Shown: piece by piece, positions 1 through 7,755 of the stretch
How positions within the stretch are numbered: the stretch's first letter is position 1
Layout: the number at the start of each line of letters is the position of its first letter
Assembly: GCA_004555855.1 (NCBI GenBank)
Contig: SFJQ01000016.1
Coordinates: 1-29,866 of the forward strand
Length of the DNA stretch: 29,866 bases
Direction of reading: 5' to 3'
Origin: [Eubacterium] saphenum
GTDB taxonomy: Bacteria > Bacillota > Clostridia > Oscillospirales > Ruminococcaceae
The notes under the pieces: model-generated
The model's input: only the letters and a program-made list of their open reading frames with translations
What the model was told of the DNA's origin: nothing
Databases searched by the model: none
Made by a program: the position numbers and the translations under genes

Positions 1-304
1 CGTATTTTGAGTCGTCAATCGTAACCGAGGTCAGCATTGACGCAACCGTTACTCCGGTAACGCAAAGGATACCGCCGACCGTCCACATGATTACAAAAAG
101 CTGAGCATTGGCTTTGGTTTCATCGGTAACTTCCCTGCCAAATTCCTCAAGAGCCGAGGTTATCGCATTTATATTCATATCCCCGAGGAACACCAGCATA
201 AGCACGATTACAATTATTGCCGATAAGAGCGAAAAGAAAACCGCCGACCTGTCGCGCAGATATATTTTCAGATTTCTTCCCGCAAGTGATATTATTTCTC
301 TCAT
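1..304 (-). CDS. ABC-2 type transporter permease, N-terminal part (cut by window edge)
   Basis: The first 101 residues are present and the rest lies beyond base 1. The protein starts MREIISLAGRNLKIYLRDRS, a short cytoplasmic amphipathic lead-in typical of ABC-2 permeases. A hydrophobic segment follows at about residues 20-43, then a polar loop with charged residues (about 44-70), then a second membrane segment (about 72-95). The ATG overlaps the TGA of the upstream ATPase gene as ATGA, so the two are translationally coupled and should form one exporter. The substrate cannot be told; drug, lantibiotic or polysaccharide exporters share this layout. The family is clear from context and topology, but the product is incomplete here. 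Confidence 0.8.
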   Translation of the reverse strand, partial: MREIISLAGRNLKIYLRDRSAVFFSLLSAIIVIVLMLVFLGDMNINAITSALEEFGREVTDETKANAQLFVIMWTVGGILCVTGVTVASMLTSVTIDDSKY

Positions 305-1218
305 TTCGCCGCCTCCGTATTCTCAAGTCTTTTTCCCGTTGAATTCAGGAAAACATCGTCCATAGTGCCGCAGATAACCTCAAATCCAGTGATTTCGCCG
401 CGAACCTTATCCAGAATTTCAAGCGCGCCCATCGTATCAAAAAGCTCGGCGCTGTATCCGTAGCTTTCCTTTGAAAGCCCGTCAAGCGCGAGATTTTTCT
501 CCGTGTACAGCCGCAGCTTGTCGCGGGCAAATTTTTCCTTAAGCTCGAAGGGCGTTCCCTCCGCGCAGATTTTTCCGCTGTCAAGAATGACGATTTTATC
601 GGCCTCGGCTGCCTCTTCCATATAGTGGGTTGTGAGGAAAACCGTCATACCCGTGTTTCGGCGCATTTCCGTGATGGTTTCCCAGACGCTTTTTCGGGTT
701 GCCGGGTCAAGACCGGTTGTCGGTTCGTCGAGGAAAAGCAGCTCGGGTGAATGCATAAGCGCCGCCGCAATTTCACATCTGCGCTTCTGTCCGCCCGACA
801 GCTTTTTGTACTTCTTTTCGGTAACATCGCCAAGCGAAAGAATATCGCAGACTTTATCGAAATTCCGCAGACATTCGCTTCGGCTCTCCCCGTAAAGCGT
901 TCCACGGAGAAGAAGATTTTCGCGAACCGTGAGCATTTCATCAAGGCAGTTTCCCTGATAAACAATGCCGATTTTGCGGCGGATTTCGCTGTCGTTTTTG
1001 CCAAGCTCATATCCGCAGATTTTTGCAGTTCCCGCAGTCGCCGAAATCAGTGTTGAGAGCATATTTATCGTCGTGGATTTGCCCGCGCCGTTCACTCCGA
1101 GAAATCCGAAAAACTCTCCCTTTTCCACGGAAAAGCTGATTTCGTTCACCGCTTTCACCGCGCCGAAGGTTTTCGTCAAACCGCTCACTTCGATTGCCTT
1201 TTCATAATTGCATTCCAT
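301..1218 (-). CDS. ABC transporter ATP-binding protein (DrrA/CcmA-like)
   Basis: This is a 305-residue cytoplasmic ATPase that would power the ABC-2 permease downstream. Visible motifs: Walker A GVNGAGKST (41-49), Q-loop Gln88, signature LSGGQKRR (140-147), Walker B LLFLDEP (160-166) followed by the D-loop TTGLDP, and the switch His in LTTHYMEEA (H198). The C-terminal ~70 residues after the nucleotide-binding domain match the short extension of DrrA-type ATPases. I chose the ATG at 1218 because AAAGGA lies 9 bases upstream. An in-frame ATG at 1236 has no good ribosome binding site. A promoter lies just upstream. The stop overlaps the permease start. Substrate is unknown. Confidence 0.93.
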   Translation of the reverse strand: MECNYEKAIEVSGLTKTFGAVKAVNEISFSVEKGEFFGFLGVNGAGKSTTINMLSTLISATAGTAKICGYELGKNDSEIRRKIGIVYQGNCLDEMLTVRENLLLRGTLYGESRSECLRNFDKVCDILSLGDVTEKKYKKLSGGQKRRCEIAAALMHSPELLFLDEPTTGLDPATRKSVWETITEMRRNTGMTVFLTTHYMEEAAEADKIVILDSGKICAEGTPFELKEKFARDKLRLYTEKNLALDGLSKESYGYSAELFDTMGALEILDKVRGEITGFEVICGTMDDVFLNSTGKRLENTEAAK

Positions 1219-1253
1219 AAGCCACATTCCTTTCATATCCGGTTTATGTGCTT

Positions 1254-1282
1254 ATTATAGCACGACGTTTCGCAAAGCGCAA
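1254..1282 (-). promoter_or_regulatory. Promoter of the ABC exporter operon
   Basis: On the minus strand TTGCGC (1277-1282) and a perfect TATAAT (1254-1259) are separated by 17 bases. The predicted start of transcription lies about 30 bases before the ATPase ATG at 1218. The -35 box is weak (3 of 6), so the call rests on the -10 box and the spacing. Confidence 0.65.
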
Positions 1283-1372
1283 CAGGGTTTCGGGTAAGGT
1301 GAAATTATGTCAGGGTAAGCTGCAAATCTTCGCGGTGAAATGCAGATGTCTTGCGACAATTTTTGATTTTAA

Positions 1373-1405
1373 GCGTAAAATACCGCAGCCGAAACCGACT
1401 GCGGT
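1373..1405 (-). terminator. Likely rho-independent terminator of the lacI-type gene
   Basis: On the minus strand ACCGCAG and CTGCGGT form a 7 bp stem (1382-1388 with 1399-1405) around a 10-base loop, followed by ATTTTA. It lies 26 bases after the LacI-family stop codon and before the promoter of the ABC exporter, so it would separate the two units. The U-tract is short, which keeps confidence moderate. Confidence 0.55.
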
Positions 1406-1431
1406 TAAGAATATTTTGTTGGCGAAATCGC

Positions 1432-2427
1432 TTAATCTCCCGTGGATTCGCGCAAAATCAGGCTGTGCGGGAGCATATATGTAGAATTGTCCGGCTCGTC
1501 GGATTTCATATTCGCAATCAGCTTCTCCGCAACCGTTTTTCCCTGCAGATAACACGGCTGGTCAACCGTTGAAAGACGCGGCATAAACATGTGCGAGAAC
1601 AGAATATTGTCGAAACCGAAAAACAGGATATCCTTTCCGATTGTCATTCCCTTGCTGTTTGCGTAAACCATCGCGCCAAACGAAATGATGTCCGAAATCG
1701 AGAAAATCGCGTCCGGCTTTTTGTCAAGCTTCAGAAACTCCTCGCAGGCGCGCGTTCCCGTATCCGCAGAGTAATCCCCGTAATAAACCAGCCTCTCGTC
1801 AAAAGGTATCCCCGCGTCTTTCAGCGCGCGCCGATAGCCGTTTTCACGGTCAACCGAGGACTGGCTTCTGATTTTCGTTGTGATAAGACCGATTCGCTTT
1901 CTGCCTTTGCCGATAAGATAGTTTGTCGCGTCATAGCCCGCGCGCTCGTTGTTTATCGTCACGCACAAAATCCCCTCGGTATCAAGCCGCTCCAGACAAA
2001 CCGCCATCGCGTACTTTTTCGACAGCTCCAGAATAGTCTTGCTGTCGATTTTCGGCGCAAGGAGCACAACCCCGTCAACCGCTTTCGAGAACAGCATTCC
2101 AAGAAGGTGCATTTCGTGCTCGGGGTCGTTTCTTGTAGTGGCAATCAGCACATCATAGCCCTGCGCATAACATGCGTCCTGCATTCCGCGAAGAACATCG
2201 TTGTAAAAGGTCTCCTCCGTTGAACCGATAATCGCGAGAATACGCTTGGTTTCGCTCTTCCGCAAATCGCGTCCGAGAAAATTCGGGCTGTAACCCAGCT
2301 TTTCCACAGCGCGGTTTACCGCGTGAATCGCCTCGTCGGAAACATTGCTTTTGTTGTTCAGCACGCGCGAAACCGTCGCAACCGATACATTTGCCTCTTT
2401 TGCAACGTCTTTTATTGTAATGTTCAC
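1432..2427 (-). CDS. LacI-family transcriptional regulator
   Basis: This is a 331-residue repressor-type protein. The N-terminal helix-turn-helix (TIKDVAKEANVSVATVSRVL, residues 4-23) has a recognition helix nearly the same as that of CcpA (SxATVSRVxN). The hinge is at about 45-58, including the LGYSPN motif. A periplasmic-binding-protein-like effector domain runs from about 60 to 331, ending with the typical LILRES. The start is GTG at 2427, seven bases after AAGGAG. In-frame codons run further upstream, but they encode a hydrophobic stretch unlike the family and lack a ribosome binding site. No sugar gene is adjacent. Its own promoter region and the cellobiose phosphorylase promoter both carry LacI-type half-site sequence, so a sugar or beta-glucan regulator is possible. 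The effector is unknown. Confidence 0.92.
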   Translation of the reverse strand: MNITIKDVAKEANVSVATVSRVLNNKSNVSDEAIHAVNRAVEKLGYSPNFLGRDLRKSETKRILAIIGSTEETFYNDVLRGMQDACYAQGYDVLIATTRNDPEHEMHLLGMLFSKAVDGVVLLAPKIDSKTILELSKKYAMAVCLERLDTEGILCVTINNERAGYDATNYLIGKGRKRIGLITTKIRSQSSVDRENGYRRALKDAGIPFDERLVYYGDYSADTGTRACEEFLKLDKKPDAIFSISDIISFGAMVYANSKGMTIGKDILFFGFDNILFSHMFMPRLSTVDQPCYLQGKTVAEKLIANMKSDEPDNSTYMLPHSLILRESTGD

Positions 2428-2499
2428 TCGACCACTCCTTTTGCTGATAAAACTGCCGACAAAAACTACAAAAATTAGCAATTTTTTGTTTATATTTAT

Positions 2500-2528
2500 A
2501 TATTATCATTTTTACTAATCGTTTTCAA
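2500..2528 (-). promoter_or_regulatory. Likely promoter of the lacI-type gene, with an overlapping half-operator
   Basis: Minus-strand TTGAAA (2523-2528) and TAATAT (2500-2505) are 17 bases apart in a very AT-rich stretch. Overlapping -10 choices such as GATAAT are possible. The -35 sits inside TTGAAAACGATTAG, whose left part matches the TGAAAACG half-site bound by CcpA-like LacI proteins. That suggests autoregulation, but the right half is poor. Confidence 0.5.
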
Positions 2529-2575
2529 TAGGCAGAATGCACAAATTATTGTTCACAATTTAATGCAACAAAGAG

Positions 2576-2603
2576 TAAAAACCGCGCCCGATTTTGAGCG
2601 CGG
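2576..2603 (-). terminator. Rho-independent terminator of the rnf operon
   Basis: On the minus strand CCGCGCTC pairs with GGGCGCGG (one G-U pair) around the loop AAAATC, and TTTTT follows. It begins 19 bases after the rnfB stop codon, the expected place for the end of the rnf transcript. Confidence 0.9.
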
Positions 2604-2622
2604 ATTTTGCTGTTTTGATAAA

Positions 2623-3432
2623 TTACTCACACTGTGCAAGAACCGTTATGCACTTCCTTGGGCAAGCCGCCGCGCAAGCTCCGCAGCCGTTGCACTTGGA
2701 GTAATCGATGGTCGCGTGGTTGTCGGTTACTGTGACAGCGCCGTTCGGGCACTTTTTCTCGCAGATTTTGCAGCCGATGCAGCTGTTCTTGCAGATGTCC
2801 TTTGCCACTTTTCCCGCGTCCTTTGACGAGCAGCGAACGTCAACCTTCTGCGCTGCCGGATGAATGACAATCAGGTGGTTCGGGCAAGCCGCAACGCACT
2901 TTCCGCAAGCTCCGCACTTTGACGGATTAACCACAGCAACACCGTTGATAATCGAAATCGCGCCGTTGTCGCACACCTCAACGCAGTCGCCGTAGCCGTC
3001 GCAGCCCGTTCGGCAGTTTTTCTTGCCGTTGTAGAAGCGCTCAACTGCGTGACAGGACGGCGTACCGATGAACTCGTATCTGTCCTCGACAGCGCCCTGA
3101 CAGCCGTTGCAGCGAACAAACGCAACCTCCTTGACGGTTTCGAGAGCCTCCGTTCCCATAATCGCGGCAACCTTTGCGGCAACGTCCGAGCCTCCCGGTT
3201 TGCACTTGTTCGAGGGAGCAGTTCCCGCGGCAACCGCCTTCGCGTAATCCGCGCAGCCCGCAAATCCGCAAGCGCCGCAGTTTGCGTTCGGCAAAACCTC
3301 GGCTATTTTCGCCACGGTTTCGTCCTCTTTAACCGCGAGGAACTTTGTCGCAAGCACCAGCAGTCCTCCCGCAGCCGCGCCGATTGCCATAAAAATTATA
3401 ACGGGGAGAATATAGGTCATAAAAATTTCCAT
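2623..3432 (-). CDS. rnfB: Rnf complex subunit B, ferredoxin-interacting Fe-S protein
   Basis: This is the electron-entry subunit of the Rnf complex, which passes electrons from reduced ferredoxin into the membrane complex. The 269-residue protein has an N-terminal membrane anchor (about 7-28). A Cys-rich Fe-S domain follows (C52, C55, C60, C77, in NCGACGFAGC). Next come an extra C108xxC111 pair, a C140-C144-C150-C154 motif, and three ferredoxin-like CxxCxxCxxxC(P) motifs at 173-183, 218-228 and 247-257. The clostridial form with many clusters is much longer than the ~190-residue E. coli RsxB. The GTG at 3435 also reads in frame, but the ATG at 3432 is 7 bases from AAGGAGG and is preferred. 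It is the last gene of the operon, 12 bases after rnfA and just before a terminator. Confidence 0.95.
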   Translation of the reverse strand: MEIFMTYILPVIIFMAIGAAAGGLLVLATKFLAVKEDETVAKIAEVLPNANCGACGFAGCADYAKAVAAGTAPSNKCKPGGSDVAAKVAAIMGTEALETVKEVAFVRCNGCQGAVEDRYEFIGTPSCHAVERFYNGKKNCRTGCDGYGDCVEVCDNGAISIINGVAVVNPSKCGACGKCVAACPNHLIVIHPAAQKVDVRCSSKDAGKVAKDICKNSCIGCKICEKKCPNGAVTVTDNHATIDYSKCNGCGACAAACPRKCITVLAQCE

Positions 3433-3444
3433 CACTATACCTCC

Positions 3445-4050
3445 TTACGCAATCCCGAAGATGCCGTCAACCAGTCCGCCAAAGCCTACAAAAGACAGCG
3501 AAACAATCGAAGCGGCAACCAGAGTTATCGGCATTCCCGCAAACGCTTTCGGAACGTTGCAGCGCTCCAGTCTTCCGCGAACACCCGAGAAAATCAGCAT
3601 CGCGACCATAAATCCGATACCGCCGCCAAGCGCGCAGACAATGCTTTCAAGGAAGTTGTAGCCGTTGTCGAGGTTGAGGATTGTTACACCCAAAACCGCG
3701 CAGTTTGTGGTAATCAGCGGCAGATACACGCCGAGCGTTTTATAGAGCGCAGGAATGTATTTCTTCAGAACCATCTCGATGAGCTGTACCAGAACTGCGA
3801 TTATCATAATAAACAAAATCGTGTTCAGGTAGGAAAGCCCCATCGGTACGAGGAAGAAGTAGTACAAGGGCCAAGTCACGGCAGTCGCGATTACCATAAC
3901 AGCAGTAACCGCGCAGCCCATTCCGAGCGAGCCGGAAGTTGTTTTCGATACGCCGAGGAACGGGCAGATGCCCAAGAATTTCGACAGGACAAAGTTGTCG
4001 GTGAGTATTCCCGTGAGGAGAATAATCATCATACTTTTAGCAAGTTCCAT
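3445..4050 (-). CDS. rnfA: Rnf complex membrane subunit A
   Basis: This 201-residue integral membrane protein is the six-helix partner of RnfE. Together they form the pseudo-symmetric core that in Nqr/Rnf complexes holds an intramembrane [2Fe-2S] cluster. The expected Cys residues are visible: C29 in FLGICPFLG and C117 in TTNCAVLG. The start GAAC-proximal ATG overlaps the TAA of rnfE by one base (TAATG) and follows AGGAGGGGG. Length and sequence are as usual for the family, close to RsxA. Confidence 0.96.
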   Translation of the reverse strand: MELAKSMMIILLTGILTDNFVLSKFLGICPFLGVSKTTSGSLGMGCAVTAVMVIATAVTWPLYYFFLVPMGLSYLNTILFIMIIAVLVQLIEMVLKKYIPALYKTLGVYLPLITTNCAVLGVTILNLDNGYNFLESIVCALGGGIGFMVAMLIFSGVRGRLERCNVPKAFAGMPITLVAASIVSLSFVGFGGLVDGIFGIA

Positions 4051-4817
4051 TAATTATCCCCCTCCTTTTTTTCGGTTTTTTCAGCAGCCTTTTCAACGGG
4101 TTTCTCAACATTCGCCTTGATAACAGCCTTTTCTGCGGGAACAGCGGGTGCTTTTTCCACGCTTATGCAGCTTTCCCTGTTCGGGCAGGCAGCGCAGCCT
4201 GTTGCCTCGGGAGGCTTGCGGTGGGAAATCTTGTTTACAAGCGCGATTACGATACCCAGCACGAAAAATCCTCCCGCGGGCAGTACAAACAGCGTCATCG
4301 GCTGCATAAAGTCGGGGCAGACCGTGATTGCGAAATCAGTTCCCGCAAACCAAGTTCCCGAGCCGAGAATTTCACGAATCGAGCCGATTACAAAGAGCGC
4401 GAGAGTAAAGCCGATGCCCATTCCCAGACCGTCAAGTGCCGAAGCGCCAACGTTGTTTTTAGAAGCGAACATTTCCGCTCTGCCGAGAATTATACAGTTT
4501 ACCGTGATAAGCGGCAGGTAAATTCCCAGCGCGTCGTAAACGGGCGGCAAAAACGCTTGCAGAAGAAGCTGAACCAGCGTCACAAAGCCCGCTATTACAA
4601 CGATGTAGCAAGGAAGTCTTACCGACTTCGGAATGATGTTTTTGAGCAGCGAGATAACCACATTCGAGCAAACGAGGACAAACGTTGCCGCCGCGCCCAT
4701 TCCTATTGCGTTGAACGCCATTGTGGTTATCGCAAGCGTCGGGCACATTCCAAGCAGCGACACTAAGGTCGGGTTTTCTTTAATTAAGCCCTTTGTAAAT
4801 TCCTTCATATAGCTCAC
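4050..4817 (-). CDS. rnfE: Rnf complex membrane subunit E with Cys-containing C-terminal tail
   Basis: This is a 255-residue partner of RnfA in the ion-translocating core. Conserved Cys residues C25 (LLGMCPTLA) and C108 (TVNCIILGR) match the [2Fe-2S] ligands known for the family. About six membrane helices run to residue ~196. The start is GTG at 4817, overlapping the rnfG stop as GTGA, with GGAGG nine bases upstream; an ATG three codons later is a weaker alternative. Oddity: after the last helix there is a roughly 55-residue tail. It holds GCAACPNRESC (Cys 208, 211, 217) and then a Lys/Glu/Ala/Pro-rich stretch. The enterobacterial protein lacks such a tail, and its role is not known to me. 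Confidence 0.95.
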   Translation of the reverse strand: MSYMKEFTKGLIKENPTLVSLLGMCPTLAITTMAFNAIGMGAAATFVLVCSNVVISLLKNIIPKSVRLPCYIVVIAGFVTLVQLLLQAFLPPVYDALGIYLPLITVNCIILGRAEMFASKNNVGASALDGLGMGIGFTLALFVIGSIREILGSGTWFAGTDFAITVCPDFMQPMTLFVLPAGGFFVLGIVIALVNKISHRKPPEATGCAACPNRESCISVEKAPAVPAEKAVIKANVEKPVEKAAEKTEKKEGDN

Positions 4818-5395
4818 TTGAAATCACCTCCGCACGCGTTGTACGCCTTGAGCGCCAGATTTACAGCCTTTGCGACTCCCTTTGACGAGAATGTCGCGGA
4901 AGTCACGGCGTTAACCTCGTTTTCGGCAGGATTTGTCTTGTTCTTCACAATCACAACCTCGCCTGTTTTTCCGTTGAAATTCGCGAGCCACTCGGGCTTA
5001 TTTGTATTCGTGCCAAGACCGGGGGTTTCCTCGCCGACCGATACAATCGCAACGCCCGCAACCGCTCCGTCCTTCACGCCAACCATAATGTCAAAGCCGT
5101 TTTTGTAGCCCTTGACCACCATATCAAATGCAATCGAGCCGTCGCTCTTTCTGATTATCTTGGTAAGTTCGGGGATATTGCATTCATCGCCGTTTTTAAG
5201 TGCCTCGGGGTACTCCGAAACGGGAATTACCGAATAATCGCCCTCGCCGTAAATCTGCGTCACCGCAGCAAGCTGTTTATCCGTGACAACCGTTGACGTA
5301 TCGACATAAGTCAGGTTGTACAAAACGATAATCAGCCCCGAAATAAGCGCAATTATAATCGCAGGGATAAGAATGGGTTTTATTTTCTGCATCAT
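4814..5395 (-). CDS. rnfG: Rnf complex subunit G, covalent-FMN protein
   Basis: This 193-residue membrane-anchored FMN-binding protein carries electrons on the outer face of the Rnf complex. One N-terminal helix (about 8-28) is followed by an FMN-binding domain. Conserved signatures are GEETPGLGT (121-129) and the flavinylation motif AVTSATFSS, in which T168 is the expected acceptor of FMN through a phosphoester bond made by ApbE. No apbE gene is in this window, so the flavin transferase must be elsewhere. The first ATG (5395) overlaps the rnfD stop as ATGA, with GGAGGG upstream. Confidence 0.95.
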   Translation of the reverse strand: MMQKIKPILIPAIIIALISGLIIVLYNLTYVDTSTVVTDKQLAAVTQIYGEGDYSVIPVSEYPEALKNGDECNIPELTKIIRKSDGSIAFDMVVKGYKNGFDIMVGVKDGAVAGVAIVSVGEETPGLGTNTNKPEWLANFNGKTGEVVIVKNKTNPAENEVNAVTSATFSSKGVAKAVNLALKAYNACGGDFK

Positions 5396-6363
5396 TCTTT
5401 CTTACCCTCCTTTTTCGGAACAATCGCTCCAAAGGGCTTTGCAGACGTAAATCTGTCGATAAGCGGAGTGAGGCAGTTCATCACGAGAATTGAGAACGAA
5501 ACGCCCTCGGGATAATTCGCGAACTCTCTGATAAGGAACGTGATAACTCCGCAGCCTACCGCGAAAATCACCTTGCCTTTGTCGGTAATCGGGGTTGTGG
5601 AGTAGTCGGTCGCCATAAAGAACGCGCCGAGGATAAGTCCGCCACCCATTACCTGATAAGCAACGTACTCGAAGTCAAAGCCGCCTTTGAAGAACGAGAG
5701 AAGCGCAACCGTGCCGATAAAGCAAATCGGGGTTATCGGGCGGATAACGCCGCGGCAAATCAGGTAAATTCCGCCGAGCAAAAGCGCCACCGCGCAGGTT
5801 TCGCCCAGACAGCCGCCGCGCACTCCCAGAAGCATATCCAAAAGCGACGGAAGCGTGCCTTCACCCGAGGAAATTACGCCGAGCGGCGTCGCCGAGGAAA
5901 CAGCGTCCGTTGTTCCTTTGAACCAGCCGAGCGGCTCAGCCCAATTCGTCATCGCCGCCGTAAACGACAGCATAAGCACAATTCTCGCAGTAATAGCGGG
6001 GTTTGCGAAATTCTGTCCGATACCGCCGAACAGGCATTTCACGATAACAATTGCCACGAAGCAGCCGATAACCGCCATATAAATCGGCAGGTCAACGGGC
6101 AGGTTGAACGACAAAAGCATTCCCGTTACAATCGCGGAAAGGTCGGAAACCGTTCCCGGCTTTTTCACGATTTTGTTGAACAAAAACTCGAACAAAACGC
6201 AGCTCGCCACGCAAACTGCCGTCAAAACAGCAGCCTTGTAGCCGAAAATCACAATGCTTGCCACAAGCGCGGGACAAAGCGCGATGATGACGTCGAGCAT
6301 TATGTTTTTTGTGGTTCTCGGGCTGCGTATATGAGGCGACGCCTCTACAAAAAGTTTATTCAT
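5392..6363 (-). CDS. rnfD: Rnf complex membrane subunit D, covalent-FMN protein
   Basis: This 323-residue polytopic protein of the NqrB/RnfD family is part of the ion path. It starts LFVEASPHIRSPRTT, the usual N-terminus. Membrane helices run throughout, with the conserved GGIGQNFANPA (113-123). The flavinylation motif DAVSSATPLG has T159 as the predicted FMN-linked residue. A late GGLILGAFFMATDYSTTP segment is also typical. The start ATG follows GAGGTG by 7 bases, 11 bases after rnfC. Confidence 0.96.
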   Translation of the reverse strand: MNKLFVEASPHIRSPRTTKNIMLDVIIALCPALVASIVIFGYKAAVLTAVCVASCVLFEFLFNKIVKKPGTVSDLSAIVTGMLLSFNLPVDLPIYMAVIGCFVAIVIVKCLFGGIGQNFANPAITARIVLMLSFTAAMTNWAEPLGWFKGTTDAVSSATPLGVISSGEGTLPSLLDMLLGVRGGCLGETCAVALLLGGIYLICRGVIRPITPICFIGTVALLSFFKGGFDFEYVAYQVMGGGLILGAFFMATDYSTTPITDKGKVIFAVGCGVITFLIREFANYPEGVSFSILVMNCLTPLIDRFTSAKPFGAIVPKKEGKKE

Positions 6364-6374
6364 TTACGTCCACC

Positions 6375-7673
6375 TCACTTCTTCGGAGCAGTTGCCGCGC
6401 GCAAGAAATCCTTTGCGAGCTGATTTTTCTCGGCAAGATTTCGTTTCGCGGGGCAGACAAAGCTGCACGCTCCGCAGTTCATACAAAGATTTACCTTCAG
6501 CCTTTGCAGCTCGTTTACATCGCGCGCGTCAAACGCCTGCTCAAGCTCGGTCGGCATAAGGTTCGCCGCGCACGCTCTCACGCATCTTCCGCAGCGTATG
6601 CAGTTTGTGGGCTTTTGCTCCACGGTATCCGCGAAAAGAAGAACAGCGTTGTTGGTTTTTCCGAGAGGCGTGTCGGGGTCAAACGCGCAGGAGCCCATCA
6701 TCGGTCCGCCCAGCACAATTCTGTCGGGCTGTTTTCTCACGTCCGCAAAGCCGACAATGCTGTGAAGCAGCGTTCCCACGGGAATGAAGAAATTCGCGGG
6801 ATTGTTGACGATATTTCCGTCAATCGTGATGCGGCGCCTTATCAGCGGAACGCCCGTTTTTATGTAACCGTAGATGAAGCCCGCGGTCGATACGTTCATA
6901 ACCACGCAGCCGACATCGGACGGGAGCTTTCCTTCCTCGACAACGCGGCCCGTGAGCGAATGAACAAGCACCTTTTCTGCGCCCTGCGGATACGCTCCGG
7001 GGAGCTTCTGAACCTTGATATTCGGATAACGCACGCAGAGCTTCGTGAGCTTGTCAATCGCGGCGAGTTTGTCCTCCTCGATACCGATAATCGCGTTCGG
7101 GATTTCAAGCTTCTTCATAATCAGGTCAATTCCCGCAAGAACGTTGTCGGAGTTCTCCATAAGCTCGCGATAGTCGCTTGTGATATACGGCTCGCACTCC
7201 GCGCCGTTCAGCAAAAGATACTCGATTTTGACTTTGTTCTTGTCGTAGCCGAGCTTAACGTGGGTCGGGAAACCCGCGCCGCCCAGACCGATTGCACCGC
7301 TCTCGCGGACAGCCTTGATGAAATCCTCGCGGGTGTCGCATTTTGGCGGCTCAAGCCCCTCGTACATCTCGTTCATATTGTCGTTTTCGATGACAACGGT
7401 CTTGCACAAGCGCCCGAAAACGTTCATCACGTCCTTGATTTCCTTGACAACACCGCTTATCGACGCGTGAACGGGCGCAGACATAAACGCCTCGCTGTCG
7501 CCGATTTTCTGTCCTATTTTAACCCTGTCGCCAACCGCAACGCAAGGCTCGCAGGGTGCGCCGATGTGCTGCGCCATACTGATAGCGACAACCTCGGGCG
7601 CGGGAATTTTTCTCGTTGACTGCTCAGACGACGCGCTGAAATGCGGAAGTCTTACAGAATGCAGCTTTGACAA
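6375..7673 (-). CDS. rnfC: Rnf complex subunit C, NADH-binding flavo-Fe-S protein
   Basis: This 432-residue peripheral subunit exchanges electrons with NAD+/NADH. It contains the flavin/NAD loop GAIGLGGAGFPTHVK (126-140) and NGAECEPY (156-163), as in NuoF. A SLBB-like region follows, then two 4Fe-4S motifs with C358/361/364/368 and C397/400/403/407. The start is TTG at 7673: a TGA lies in frame two codons upstream and no ATG gives the family N-terminus. AAAGGA is 10 bases upstream. It is the first gene of rnfCDGEAB, the canonical clostridial order. Confidence 0.95.
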   Translation of the reverse strand: MSKLHSVRLPHFSASSEQSTRKIPAPEVVAISMAQHIGAPCEPCVAVGDRVKIGQKIGDSEAFMSAPVHASISGVVKEIKDVMNVFGRLCKTVVIENDNMNEMYEGLEPPKCDTREDFIKAVRESGAIGLGGAGFPTHVKLGYDKNKVKIEYLLLNGAECEPYITSDYRELMENSDNVLAGIDLIMKKLEIPNAIIGIEEDKLAAIDKLTKLCVRYPNIKVQKLPGAYPQGAEKVLVHSLTGRVVEEGKLPSDVGCVVMNVSTAGFIYGYIKTGVPLIRRRITIDGNIVNNPANFFIPVGTLLHSIVGFADVRKQPDRIVLGGPMMGSCAFDPDTPLGKTNNAVLLFADTVEQKPTNCIRCGRCVRACAANLMPTELEQAFDARDVNELQRLKVNLCMNCGACSFVCPAKRNLAEKNQLAKDFLRAATAPKK

Positions 7674-7710
7674 AATTCACCATTCCTTTCAGTTTATCTC
7701 AAAATTAAAC

Positions 7711-7732
7711 CCGCCGCTCGTCCGAACGGCGG
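7711..7732 (-). terminator. Hairpin between the GHKL gene and rnfC (terminator or attenuator)
   Basis: CCGCCG pairs with CGGCGG, and the stem can extend with G-U and A-U pairs around a small loop. On the minus strand GTTTAATTTT follows, a broken U-tract; on the plus strand ATTTTTG follows. It lies 23 bases after the GHKL-gene stop and 37 bases before rnfC. It could end the upstream transcript or act in the rnf leader. Confidence 0.55.
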
Positions 7733-7749
7733 ATTTTTGAATTGCCGAT

Positions 7750-7755
7750 ACTATA
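7750..7755 (-). promoter_or_regulatory. Possible extended -10 promoter for rnf
   Basis: Minus-strand TGATATAGTAT contains TATAGT (5 of 6 matches), though the extended -10 TG is one base nearer than ideal. It lies directly after the upstream stop codon. No clear -35 box is at 16-18 bases. If used, the GC-rich hairpin at 7711-7732 would lie in the rnf 5' leader. No better promoter is seen near rnfC. Confidence 0.35.

Noticed and set aside
2428..2481. An N-terminal extension of the LacI-family protein
   Set aside because: The added residues are hydrophobic and precede the normal family start; GTG at 2427 has a clear AAGGAG at the right distance.
3049..4053. A 334-codon plus-strand open frame
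   Set aside because: It is antisense to rnfA and rnfB, which are certain.
6309..7619. A 436-codon plus-strand open frame
   Set aside because: It is antisense to rnfC, whose Fe-S and flavin motifs are unmistakable; the plus-strand translation has no domain and is rich in Arg and His.
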